From Atkinsonella hypoxylon (lineage: Eukaryota; Ascomycota; Sordariomycetes; Hypocreales; Clavicipitaceae): 64,000 nucleotides of DNA. Shown here piece after piece: positions 34,404 to 44,502 of this stretch (positions within the stretch are counted from its first letter, which is position 1; every line of letters starts with the position of its first letter). Below the pieces are notes generated by a model. The model saw only the letters and a program-made list of their open reading frames with translations, was not told the DNA's origin and did no database searches. The stretch covers positions 94,969 through 158,968 of the forward strand of contig JFHB01000057.1 of assembly GCA_000729835.1 (NCBI GenBank), given 5' to 3'. The position numbers and the translations under genes are program-made.

Positions 34404-35702
34404 CTACAATTCATCTCTACTGCCATCGCCTTTCAAACCCCTTAGACCACTTAATGTTGCTGCCAAGTGAGAAAATTGCGGCGCGTCTTCTCCTAGACCC
34501 CAAGCGAAGACGCCCCCAAGTTTCGCTGTCCTAACGATATCCTTGAATTTTTGTTCAATTACCCTCTCTGTATCAAAAGTCCACCATATTTTTTCATTCC
34601 CATCCCAATATCCAAAGCTTCCATCTGCAAAATACTTGCCCTCCGAAATGACGCGTGCGAACGACGGCTTGAGGTCATGTGGCACTTCGTCATCCCAGCT
34701 GAAAGCTGCAGTTTTACCCAGGTCTGCTCCAGTTTCTGGGTCCTCTAGAAGCTCTGTGGGACATTCTAGGAGTCTAGAAGGGTCGCAATCTTCTGTCTTG
34801 GCCCATTTTACGTAGTAGGCGAGACCCAAGTTGAGCTTTTCTGTGGGAGCTCCACGGCTCATGTAAGCCTGGATGGAAGCCAACGAGGCGGAAACACCAG
34901 TATGATGCTTCACAACTGTGTCGCGTCTGTTCAACAGATCGTATGCCATGACGTTTAAAAAGTCGACTTGTTCGACGATGCGCGGCACCGTCATCGTCGT
35001 GAATGCCATGAGGTCCCGTTCAAGTCCTGGCACGGCAATGGACAGAACCTTTTCGCTGCCGAGCGCCGAGCGCAAATCCTTCAACAGCTGCACAAAAGCC
35101 TCTATCTCCCATTTTCGTTTCTCGTTAGGGATGAGCTTGTAATCATCGCGGTTGCCTCTGTGGAAACTTCTCGTTACTTCAAGCATTCATTATACGTCAT
35201 TGGATACAGGAGCTCACCCTGGATATTCCCAATCGATGTCCACCCCATCCGCCCCCGTGATTTCCATCATCTTCTTCACATTATTGCACCATTTTCTGCG
35301 CGAGCTTTCGTCTCTACACGCTTTTTCGAAACCCTGGGAGTCACCCCATCCACCAATTGCTACCATCACCTTGGTATCGGAATGCAACTGCTTTCGAGTC
35401 TCCTCCACCGTGGTGAATAATGGGAATTCCGTGATGTCGTCCTCCGAATTGAATACGTCAGATTTCATGAATGCCAGTGCAACATGTGTTATATCCCTTT
35501 TCAGGTCATTATCTTTTGGAATATCTGTATGCTGACTTTCGATACGGTCAAAATCGGATTCTACAAGACTGGTGCATTAGTTGTTGGTCACTCACCCAGT
35601 AAGATACATGATACACCTCAGAGGCGATTTATCAGAATCGCGCACAAAGATTGCCTGTGCCAAGACAAGCCGAATTAATAAGAGCAACACAGCTTGATTC
35701 AT
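34404..35702 (-). CDS. GH18 chitinase-like glycoside hydrolase with C-terminal RDEL
   Basis: Three exons (35702-35596, 35535-35218, 35157-34404) joined by two 60-nt introns with GTGAG donors give 392 residues. The N terminus MNQAVLLLIRLVLAQA is a signal peptide. RCIMYLTGQH is the first barrel strand, followed by VALAFMKSD. VMVAIGGWG (SxGG region) is near residue 91. The catalytic motif DGVDIDWEYP (DxxDxDxE) lies at about 131-140, with the proton-donor Glu intact. VDFLNVMAYDL and GGVFAWGLGED are the late GH18 strands. The enzyme should cleave chitin or chito-oligosaccharides. The chain ends in SRDEL, resembling the ER-retrieval signals HDEL/KDEL, which would keep it in the secretory pathway. 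It is divergent from JIP5 with 539 bp between starts. Confidence 0.88.
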
Positions 35703-36241
35703 TCCGCTGGTTCGCCTGCTCAGTATTTAATATCGGGTCTTGCGCTGCTTGACTGACAACGCTCAGACAAGAACACAACCTCGAATGCATAGAATGGTCC
35801 CAGAGTCTTGCTTTCAGATGATCACGCCGCTTCAGATTTGCTCTGGGTTGAGCTTTCAATTGAAGTCGGCTAGAGTAGGAAAATGGTTTGGTGATTGATA
35901 GAACTTAATGTGGTGACAGCATGAATGTACCACAGTGCGAATACTATCTATACGCACTTTTTACACTGTAATTTGGAAGTAGGTTGAAGCATGGTCAGAG
36001 CTCCAAACTCCCCCAAAAAAAGGTATCACAGTTGATCAACGCAAAATAAAAAGCCAATCCTCCGCACCGCACCAGTTAAACTACTGTATTTCGTCATATA
36101 CAAAGGCATCGGCAAGTCTACGTTCGCGGGCTCAATTTCAATTTGGATTTTTCAGTGTCACATTGCAGGATAATCCTTCACTTCCACCGGTTCCAAGACA
36201 CCAAGGCAGCTTTTGTCTTCGCGACCCAACTCACAGCCAAA
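35703..36241. other. Divergent promoter region (chitinase / JIP5)
   Basis: It lies between two start codons facing away from each other and should hold both promoters. No coding features or repeats seen. Confidence 0.55.
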
Positions 36242-37550
36242 ATGTTTGAAAATAAGTGCACCCTACCGCTAGATTCGGATGTGTTCACAACAGTACTCCA
36301 TCCTACAGAGCCGCTTTTCACTGTTGGATTGTCAAGCGGTAGCGTCGAAACGTTTAGACTACCACAAAGCCATTCTCCAGACGGCGATGGCCGGGGCATG
36401 GTTGAAATAGTATGGTTGACGAGAAGGCACAAGGGGAGTTGCAGATGCTTGGGTTACAATCATGACGGCCAAGGTATTTTGCTTCTGCCGTGCTTTGCGG
36501 AGCGTAACCTTAATAACATGCCCTCTTACAGCCATGTATTCAGCCGGAACAGACTCTCTAGTCAAGTACTTCGACTCGCATACCGGTATAGTCGTTTCGA
36601 AAGTATTGATTCCCAGCACAACATCTGTACCTGATGCGCCAACACTGCTCCATGTCCTCAATCCTCAGAACCTTCTCCTCGCGACCGACTCCGGGGCTCT
36701 TCACACTTTCGATTTGCGGGATGGTGCTCCAGGCACAAAACCCGCCCAGACTCATTTCCCGCATTCGGATTACGTGTCCTCACTCACTCCGCTTCCCGCT
36801 TCGGACGAGAGCACGAGCGGGTTTCCTAAACAATGGGTTAGTACAGGTGGCACCACACTCGCCGTAACGGATGTACGTCGCGGGGTGTTAGTGCGCAGTG
36901 AAGACCAGGAGGACGAATTGCTCAGTTCATCTTTTATGCCTGGAATAGGCCCTAAGAACAATCGTAATAACGGTGTCTTAGCCATTGGCTCCAGCAGTGG
37001 AGTGCTGACTATCTGGGACAAAGGATCGTGGGATGATCAACAAGAACGAATCATTGTCGACGGAGGCAAAGGCGGTGGCGAAAGCATTGATGCCATGGTC
37101 AGAATCCCACAGGATATGGGATTGGGCAAAAAGGTCGTGTGCGGCATGGGGGACGGTAGTTTGCGAATCGTCGACCTGGTTCGCAGAGAGGTGGACATAT
37201 CAACTAACTTGCGACACGATGATATCGAGGGCGTCGTGTCCCTAGGATTTAATTGCCAAAATAGGTTAATCACGACCGGTGGGAGAACGGTCAAGGTTTG
37301 GGAGGAGTTGTCTGAGCTTCAAGGTAATGACGATAGCCAAGATGAGGACGCGGAAGAGGAGGCAAGGGGCGGCAGAAAGCGGGCGGCGCACAATGACATA
37401 GCTGACGAGGACGATGATGATGATAGTGACAGCGATGGCGACGGTGTTGAAGAGATGAAGCAACGAGCGAAGAGACGTAAGGAAATGCAAAAGAACAAAC
37501 TTGGATCGATGGGTGCGCATGGAATCATGGGTTTTGAAGGACTGGACTGA
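36242..37550 (+). CDS. JIP5: WD40-repeat protein Jip5 (WDR55-like)
   Basis: Two exons (36242-36473, 36532-37550) give 416 residues. The 58-nt intron (GTATTT..TTACAG) rejoins GYNHDGQ to AMYSAGTDSLVKYFD in phase. The start MFENKCTLPLDSDVFTTVLH is typical of Jip5. Several WD-type blades are visible: LFTVGLSSGSVETFRL, TDSLVKYFDSHTG, LLLATDSGALHTFDL, VLAIGSSSGVLTIWD, VCGMGDGSLRIVDL and RLITTGGRTVKVWEE. The C-terminal part (about 330-400) is a highly acidic run of Asp and Glu followed by a basic KQRAKRRKEMQKNKL patch, likely for nucleolar targeting. In yeast Jip5 is an essential nucleolar protein required for ribosome biogenesis. Confidence 0.92.
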
Positions 37551-38503
37551 AGTTGGGGGGTTACGACGTCCAAGCATGAAAAAGGAGATAAAAACATACT
37601 TTTATCACTTTGTCTATCATGGTTTGGTTGGCCACCGTTCATACACGGGCGGAAATTCACTGAAGACAGAAAATGCCTCATAGCCTGCACATAGACCGGG
37701 TTTAGAATATGGAAACAGATTTGGATGGTATGTCCATCGTGCAATAAAAGTAGTACAGGGCAGTGCCAAATAAACGGGTCTTGGATTCTGAATCGAGACT
37801 TATGGGACAATTCATTGCCTGGAATCCATACGCCAGCTCGCCTCACAGTGAAGGCTTGTCCTGATCACCAGGCTATCATCAGACAAGGTAAACAAAGAAA
37901 GATTCACAAAAGTGATGAGTAACCCCGTCAAAGGCGTTGAACTTTGAACGAGAAGGATTCGAGCAGCCACTCCAAAGCCAATACATCAACCTCTATCTAG
38001 TCAATAGTAAGTAGCATGCTAGACATATCCGCTCGCGATCATCTTATGTATCACTGCCACTGTCCAACAAGCACACAATGCTGAGATGGGCGTAGGGATT
38101 TTGGATGATACTGAAGACGGTGACGTCAGATTGCCCTTCCCTCTTCATGGAGACGCATCCATAATGTGTTATGTCCCAGTTTGCGCCAATTACGAGGCTC
38201 GCGAGACCCTAGGGGCAACTTGATTCGAGTTACCACTAGACAGAAACGTCTTGTAATCCGAAGAATAAGGTCGGGTTTCGTTAAAAAATTGGCAGTCGTA
38301 TATTTTGAGTTCTTCTTTCTCTCATTTTCTGAGTGACATCGAGTGAAGCCCAATTGCACTTCGACGACAGATCACAAAAAGTGCCTAGTGAAAGTGAATT
38401 GGGCCCAACATCGGATATCAATGGGCTTTCCAGAAGATAGTTGGTACTGACCAATAATATGAACGGCGTAGAAAAGTGTTGAATGAAGAGAGTTTCATCT
38501 TCT
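37551..38503. other. Convergent 3' region
   Basis: It lies between the stops of JIP5 and the oppositely oriented Fe-ADH-like gene. I searched it for the missing C-terminal half of the latter and saw no matching sequence. No other gene seen. Confidence 0.5.
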
Positions 38504-39442
38504 CTAGACTCCCGGTAGATGCAAGTAGCTCCACTGAGACGTATCGTCATCCTTCTGTGATTCAATCGAACGCGCTATGGCCATTTCATCCGTGGGAGCT
38601 GAAAACCGTTTTGGGCCGCTCATGGTTAGATCTTCGTCGTAGATGATGACAGAAGGAAGCACACGTGGGTCGCGAAAGGAAGTGGTACGTGGACTTATGC
38701 GGCTCCCGTGGCTCGAGTAATCCCGATCACGATGTCGTCGCTGCTGCTTCTCTGACTTACTGCCACCGCCACCGGTGGCATGGTTCACACCACTGTGCCT
38801 TGCAGGACATGCATCAAGCAAGAGGGGCATCATTTCAGAACCGCTGTATGTTGTAGGAATGCAGACGTGGGGAATGTCTTTCCGGCAGCCGATAGCTTTA
38901 GCTAAACCCACGGCAGAAGCACCTCCAACGCTAATAACAACGTCGCGATCGTCTATACGAGAAACAGCGTCATCCACAATGTGAGCAGGTACTTTGACCA
39001 CGGCAGAGTCGAGAATCCGAGAATTGAGGTTCGGGATCAGGCTTTGAATACGTCGAGCCAGGGATATTCTTGAAGGACTAGAGACGATGAGAGGTGTGGA
39101 GACGCGCAGACGGCCGAGTTCTGTAGGAAGACAGCTGATTTTGCCTCGGCCATAAATAATTCGAGGAACTGCAGGTTCGGCCTTTGAGTCTTCGGTCGGG
39201 GTGGACTTGGATGACGTGGATAATGATTCAACTACTGATTTTCGACTCTTGGGTTCTGACCCAGCCGATGAGGTCTTGCGGTGGCTCGCAGTAGCAGCAG
39301 CACTTATACTGCCACTGCCAGTAACATCCACACTCTTGGAACGTAGACAGCTCGAGGTTGGTGCTGAAGGTGGCGAAGTTGTTGTCAAGAGTGTTGTTGC
39401 ACTAGAAACACCGGCCGAGGGCGATTTGGTGGTTGTTTTCAT
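38504..39442 (-). CDS. Half-size iron-containing alcohol dehydrogenase / maleylacetate-reductase-like protein
   Basis: A single exon of 312 residues starts at ATG 39442. Residues 1-92 are Ser/Thr/Pro-rich and probably disordered. From about 93 the N-terminal NAD-binding half of the family is clear: PRIIYGRGKI, VVISVGGASAVGLAKAIGCR (equivalent of the GGGSxxGxAKAI loop), and IPHVCIPTTYSGSEMMPLL. After a Gly/Ser/basic insert comes VLPSVIIYDEDLTM, the strand normally followed by the metal-binding helical domain. The protein stops about 32 residues later with QWSYLHLPGV, so the His/Asp metal ligands and the whole C-terminal half are absent. It is therefore unlikely to be an active dehydrogenase. 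It could be a degenerate gene or a conserved half-domain protein with another role. Confidence 0.72.
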   Translation of the reverse strand: MKTTTKSPSAGVSSATTLLTTTSPPSAPTSSCLRSKSVDVTGSGSISAAATASHRKTSSAGSEPKSRKSVVESLSTSSKSTPTEDSKAEPAVPRIIYGRGKISCLPTELGRLRVSTPLIVSSPSRISLARRIQSLIPNLNSRILDSAVVKVPAHIVDDAVSRIDDRDVVISVGGASAVGLAKAIGCRKDIPHVCIPTTYSGSEMMPLLLDACPARHSGVNHATGGGGSKSEKQQRRHRDRDYSSHGSRISPRTTSFRDPRVLPSVIIYDEDLTMSGPKRFSAPTDEMAIARSIESQKDDDTSQWSYLHLPGV

Positions 39443-40964
39443 AACCCTGAAGCGAAGCGGCTCGTACCATTACCGTTCACAGAGCCGATACTCTTATCGG
39501 ACCTGGTCACGGAGGTTCGACGGTAGGTTCGGTGGTGAGTTGAGGGTTGAACGGAGCGGAAATGGACGCTCGATCCTCGAGCCTGAAGAGAGGTCCGGAG
39601 ATCGAGCCCCATCTGGTTGGGGCGTCCAGCGTCCAGATACGTACATGTTTTGAATGCTAATTCGCGCTAATGCAAGAATGCCCGAGAACCAGCGAGCGTA
39701 CCCATTATACGGCCTAAAAGCAAGTACATGCACACAATTCGCAAAGTCCACCGTCAACTGCTCGAAGGCTCGAAGGCTCGAGATTGGTCGTCGAGCCGCA
39801 GCAGACGAATCACAGGCCGTCTCATGGGATACATCTCCACATCTCTTGTGCTATGCCTGTGCGACACTTTGAAGTGGAGACGTGGCCCTCGCGTTGGAGC
39901 TTTCAGTCCGACAGAATGGCATTTGGTGGTGGCAATTTCAAAAATTGAGGTCCCAGCAACCGTTTTCTTCACTTGACCATGTCGAAATACCATTTCGCAG
40001 CAGGGTGCCCATCGGACAATGAATGGTTCCTCTGCTGCGGGCGACGATAACCTGGACGTAATTGTCGTGGTATTTCCTCGACGCCGAAATAGCGCCAGAA
40101 GGGCCTCCTGACTCATTCATTGCACAGCGCCTTGGATGCCCTGTTGACATTGATTTACAGGCGACTGCGCCGCGGCGCTGGATTAACGTTATCACAGGGA
40201 TGCCAGATTTCTACCAGGTGCCAGGCCTAGGTGCCTCGGTACCAGGTACCTAAGGTACCTAGTATGTAGGTACGTCACTTAGTGTACCCAAGACCATGCA
40301 TGACTCTTCTACCCCCGCATAACTTTAGCTTTGTGTACAGTAACTACCTTATATTAACTATCAGTGATTTTAACTGGCGAAACATCCTAGGACATCCACT
40401 TTCGACATCAAGGACATAGGGGAGAAAAACGAGCCAGCCAGCTGTGTCTTCTATCTAGACTGGCTAAACGAGTGATGACTCGTGACCTAACGGAAAGGGT
40501 AGTGCAAAACCTGTCCACGACCAACTGCCTTGCAAATCTTCTCAAACGTGACAAGCAAACATGTACCAAGTATTCGCTGATAGCATTCAAAGTTGCAGTT
40601 CAATTCGCTGCGATGGCAAAGACAGCTGCTGACATCACCTTTCCACACTTTTGTTTGCAGACTGCTCGATTTACACAAAAGGCGTCGGTATGGTAGTCTC
40701 GTTTTCAGGACCTATCTTGCCCCTATCTTGATGCAACACGTTTCGCAAACTGTATGAGATTATATTCCATGATTCGTAACGTCGCTGAAACAAAAAAAAA
40801 ATGTGCATTTGGTCCAAAAGAAGTACACATGGAATATCATCATGTCGTTTACTTCGCCACACTTTCACTTACTACTATGGCCAGTGCAACCTTCAGGTTT
40901 AGATCAATCAACGCAAGATTTATGCCAGAGACTATTCACTGATCTAGACTTGCAATCGCACACT
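39443..40964. other. Spacer with one TAGGTACC palindromic patch
   Basis: No coding features. It should hold the promoter of the Fe-ADH-like gene and the 3' region of the purine permease. A palindrome-rich tract near 40.2 kb is listed separately. Confidence 0.5.
40211..40276. repeat. TAGGTACC-type palindromic low-complexity tract
   Basis: Overlapping copies of CCTAGGTGCC, GGTACC, CCTAAGGTACCTAG and TAGGTACG follow one another. Related tracts occur at 55.6 and 59.7 kb. Confidence 0.7.
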
Positions 40965-42886
40965 TCACGCCACTGGAATAGTGATCTCTCTCTTGTCATT
41001 TCCAGAATCCCTTCCTGACGGTGTATTCACCCTGGTCATTTCGACAGCCTCGGCATCAATGCCATCATCCATCTCCTCGGGTAGCATCAGATTCAGTACC
41101 ATGCAGATCGCTGCTGTTACCGCAAAGCCCGTCTCCATGACCAGCACGATGGAATTGAAAAAGCCCTTCAAGGCGTGGTTATCACCAGAATATGAGAAGA
41201 TCTTATCGAAATAAGTGGGGACTAATGTCGCACCATAGCCCAGGGACAAGCCAGCCGTGAGGATAAATCGAGTGCGTCGGTTGAACGTGGTTCCTCGGTT
41301 AATAATTGCCATTCCTGATACTACGACGGCTGTGAAAAGAAAGCTGGTCATGCCTCCCAGAACAGGCGATGGGATGGCTACTAATGCTGCGGCAAACTTG
41401 GCGAAGATGCCCATCATTATCAAGAAAAAGCAGCATGCAAGGCCAGCGACGCGATTCGCACATCTTGTCAATGCAATGACGCCATTGTTCTGGGCAAATC
41501 TGCTCATGGGAGTCATAGTCATCAAGCCTGCCACAATGCTGTTCAGTCCATCCGTGAGGAGTCCCCCTTGGATACGAGATTCATACATGCGTCCTTCGAG
41601 TTCAATGTGAGAAACATCACACGTTGCGGTGATGTCGCCCACGGCTTCCGTGGCACATATCACAAATACTGCCATTATCGGCAGAATGAGCGGTCCGTAA
41701 ATCGAGAGCGGGAACGTGTGCACCCAAATAAATGATACAACGGGAGCCGAATCAATTCCACTTCGGTCAAAGTATCCACAAGCTGCGGCGATGATGCATC
41801 CAACAAGCAAGCCCCAGACAACAGAAGTCGATTTCATAATCGGAGATCCAAAACGTTCACAGAGGATGATGGTGATGAATACCGCAAATCCGAGACCCAG
41901 GTATTCTGGCGAGCCCCATGATAGGGCATGTGGCGCATTGATGTTTGGGCACAAGGCGAAGAAATCGGCGCCATCTCCTGCTCCCGATGGGTTTGCACAA
42001 GGTCCATTCCCACCCATCCAGTCCGTAAACCCACTCTCGATCAAACGGACACCGATAAGGATTACGGTAGGGCCAGTCACGATTGGCGGAAACATGCGGA
42101 GGAGTATGTTCGGTGGCAGAAACGAGATCAGAATCTCAACGAGAGCGCAGACACATGACGTTCCAACCAAAGCCCCATATCCTCTGGGGCACGGAAGAGG
42201 ATTACCTTGAGCATCCGAAGGACAAAACCCATTTGCATACATCTGTCTAAAGACGCCTTGTCCAACAGGAATAATGCTGAAAGATATTCCGACGACGGAA
42301 AGCACTCCTGTGCCGACAAAATAGCTGGGGACAAAAGGAGATTAGTAACATTCTCCCAGTCCACCAAAACTTCAGCTCATAAGGTGCGGTTGATAATGCT
42401 GAAATCAGTCTCTTTGCGGAAATATTTGGGCTGTCATCTGCAAAGTGACACAACTTACCCAGTCTTTGGGATTCGAAATCTGTTGATTTGTACACTGGAC
42501 AGGATTCCGGACACAATCAGGGCAGTAGAGACAAGGTACTGCTGCTGCGCCGGTTCAAGGTTCGCACCAGCCGTGCTACTAAGAACTAGAGGCGGCGCGA
42601 TTACACCAGCCAGCATGGCCAGAGCATGCTGCAGGCCCAGGAGCATTGCGAGGAGCACCGGCATCTTGTCGTTCAGACCGAAAAATGGGCTTCGATATTT
42701 GCTCCTGTTCATGAAGGGAAGATTTGGTCGAAAGAGGAACCCGTAATCGTAGTCGCCAATGAGGCCTTCTCGTGTGGTAAATGCTCGAACCACGGATCTA
42801 AGGCGGGCCTTGACTCGAGCAGCGATGCCATTGTTTTTCGACACATTCTGGGGAACGATGGTGTCTGGTCCGTGGTCTTCGTCCAT
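40965..42886 (-). CDS. Purine (uric acid/xanthine) permease, NCS2/NAT family, UapA/UapC type
   Basis: Two exons (42886-42459, 42324-40965) with a 134-nt intron give 595 residues. The N-terminal TTREGLIGDYDYGFLFRPNL and LLGLQHALAMLAGV match Aspergillus UapA/UapC almost residue for residue. The NAT signature QNNGVIALTRCANR (QNxGxxxxTR) lies near residue 418. FAVFITIILCERFGSPIMKS and AVFVICATEAVGDITATCDVS are further conserved transmembrane parts, and about 12-14 spans are visible. These proton symporters import uric acid and xanthine across the plasma membrane. The Gln-Asn..Thr-Arg pattern of the signature is that of the oxidised-purine branch rather than ascorbate or uracil carriers. HGATAR sites upstream fit nitrogen control. 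Confidence 0.95.
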
Positions 42887-44502
42887 TTTCGAGGTCGTTT
42901 GGGCTATTCGCTTTTGAAACTGGAGCTGCTCGAGATCTGTGGATGTTCATTTGTACGATGAAGAAAAGCAAGCTACGGCATATGACCCGACGTCAGCTCG
43001 TGTGGAGACCAATCTTGATAACAACACCAGTCATGTTCAGCTGGTGGAAGGTTAGCTCCTTTGCTTGCATCAGCTGTTCGCGATATTCTTTCTGTGATTG
43101 AAAATAGGTCTATCGAACAGCCGTCCAGCGGATCAGAATCTCCGCTAAGCAACTTTGCAGCCTAGTATAATCAATATAGGTTTAACGAGAACATTACTTA
43201 TGGCGTGGCCACGCCTGGTGTTGTGCAATTGACAACTTCAGTGTAAGACGGAGACATGGTGGCTGACGGCAGGAAGTGGGCCACAACCCGTCGTCAACAT
43301 CCCATTCTTTCTTGTCAGGTCGAAGTTGGGCGCCGCGGCAATAGTTATCTTAGCCTTGGCCTTGGTTGATAATGTCAGGAGGCAGCTGAACGGCCCCAGC
43401 TTGACATGTGACCCTCCGTGTGAACTGGGAGCTCGGTGAGAAGCAGGAAATGCGGGGGAGGGCTCCGACTCGGGTCCGACCACGCTTACATGCAAGGTAA
43501 CATACTCACCAGCCATTGTTGTAGGCCGGAGAAAAGAATATAGTTACGGAGTAGACCGGTCGTGGTCATATTGAATTGCAGATTGTTAACATAGGTTGGA
43601 AACCAAGTCACTGAGAGGCAAGCGCTCTCTTTGCCAACCGCTGGCGGTGCAGTGCAGTCTGTTATGTCATGATAAGACAGCGAGCAGGTAGTCTACAGTG
43701 CGGAAAAAAACACCCGGTCAGGCTCGGGTTTCACTCGGTCGTCCCGGACGTATGCATAAAGATAAAAACGTAGCAGATAACTGATTGCGTAGTAGCACTG
43801 CAGATACTGTTCATGCAGAGTATGTACATGAAGCCCTGCGCACAGCCTCCTGATTGTATGGAGATGGAGATGGTGTATTACATTACGGAATAAGTGACCA
43901 CCACTCTATTCCGTACTCTGGTGCTCATTGCAGGATATTGCATCATTCGACGCTCCTCACGTTCAGAGGGCTGAATGGCCGATGGAATGTGCGGCATTTT
44001 TCGGCATAGACGGGTAGTAGCTTGGCCTGCTGGAGGCATCCAGCGAGGCAAATGAGTCTGCTGCATCAGATATTCTGGTATTGACAATTGGCTCTCGCTC
44101 CTTCACAGAAAAGTACACAGAGAAAGATGAAACAAGTAGATGACAATTGCAAATGCAATTTGTGCACTCGCTGAGGCGCAGCCTATGCCTATACCTGTTT
44201 CAGCCTCGACTCTATCCTTTCCCTTTGGTGTCGGTATGAAATACACAATCTTCGAGCTCAAGTTTTACTCTTCTTCCAACATACAAGTTCTCTCCATGCT
44301 GCCTTGACCTTCTTGAAATATATAGAGCTTTCATGCATCGCTGCCGTCGGTATTAAAAATAAAAAATAAAAATCTGTGCATAATTCTCAAGCAGCACGTC
44401 ACTAAGTGAGGAGACCTAACGCCGTGCGAAAGCAACACCACTGGTGGATGAAATCTTTTCCCACGCCAAAACGGGGGGTAGTAATTATTCAGGTACCTTG
44501 AT
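42887..44502. other. Spacer and upstream region of the purine permease
   Basis: No credible gene. A 92-codon minus-strand frame at 43,516-43,238 is low-complexity and unrecognised. GATA-type sites are listed separately. Confidence 0.5.
43016..43780. promoter_or_regulatory. Scattered HGATAR sites and a TCGG-N2-CCGA palindrome upstream of the purine permease
   Basis: TGATAA occurs at 43017 and 43367, TTATCT at 43345, TGATAAG at 43670 and AGATAA at 43760 and 43775. These are AreA/Nit2-type motifs, about twice the chance number on two strands. TCGGGTCCGA at 43470 is a palindrome of the kind bound by zinc-cluster dimers. UaY, the Aspergillus purine regulator, prefers TCGG-N6-CCGA, so the spacing here does not match. 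Purine permeases are known to be under nitrogen control; binding here is inferred. Confidence 0.33.
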
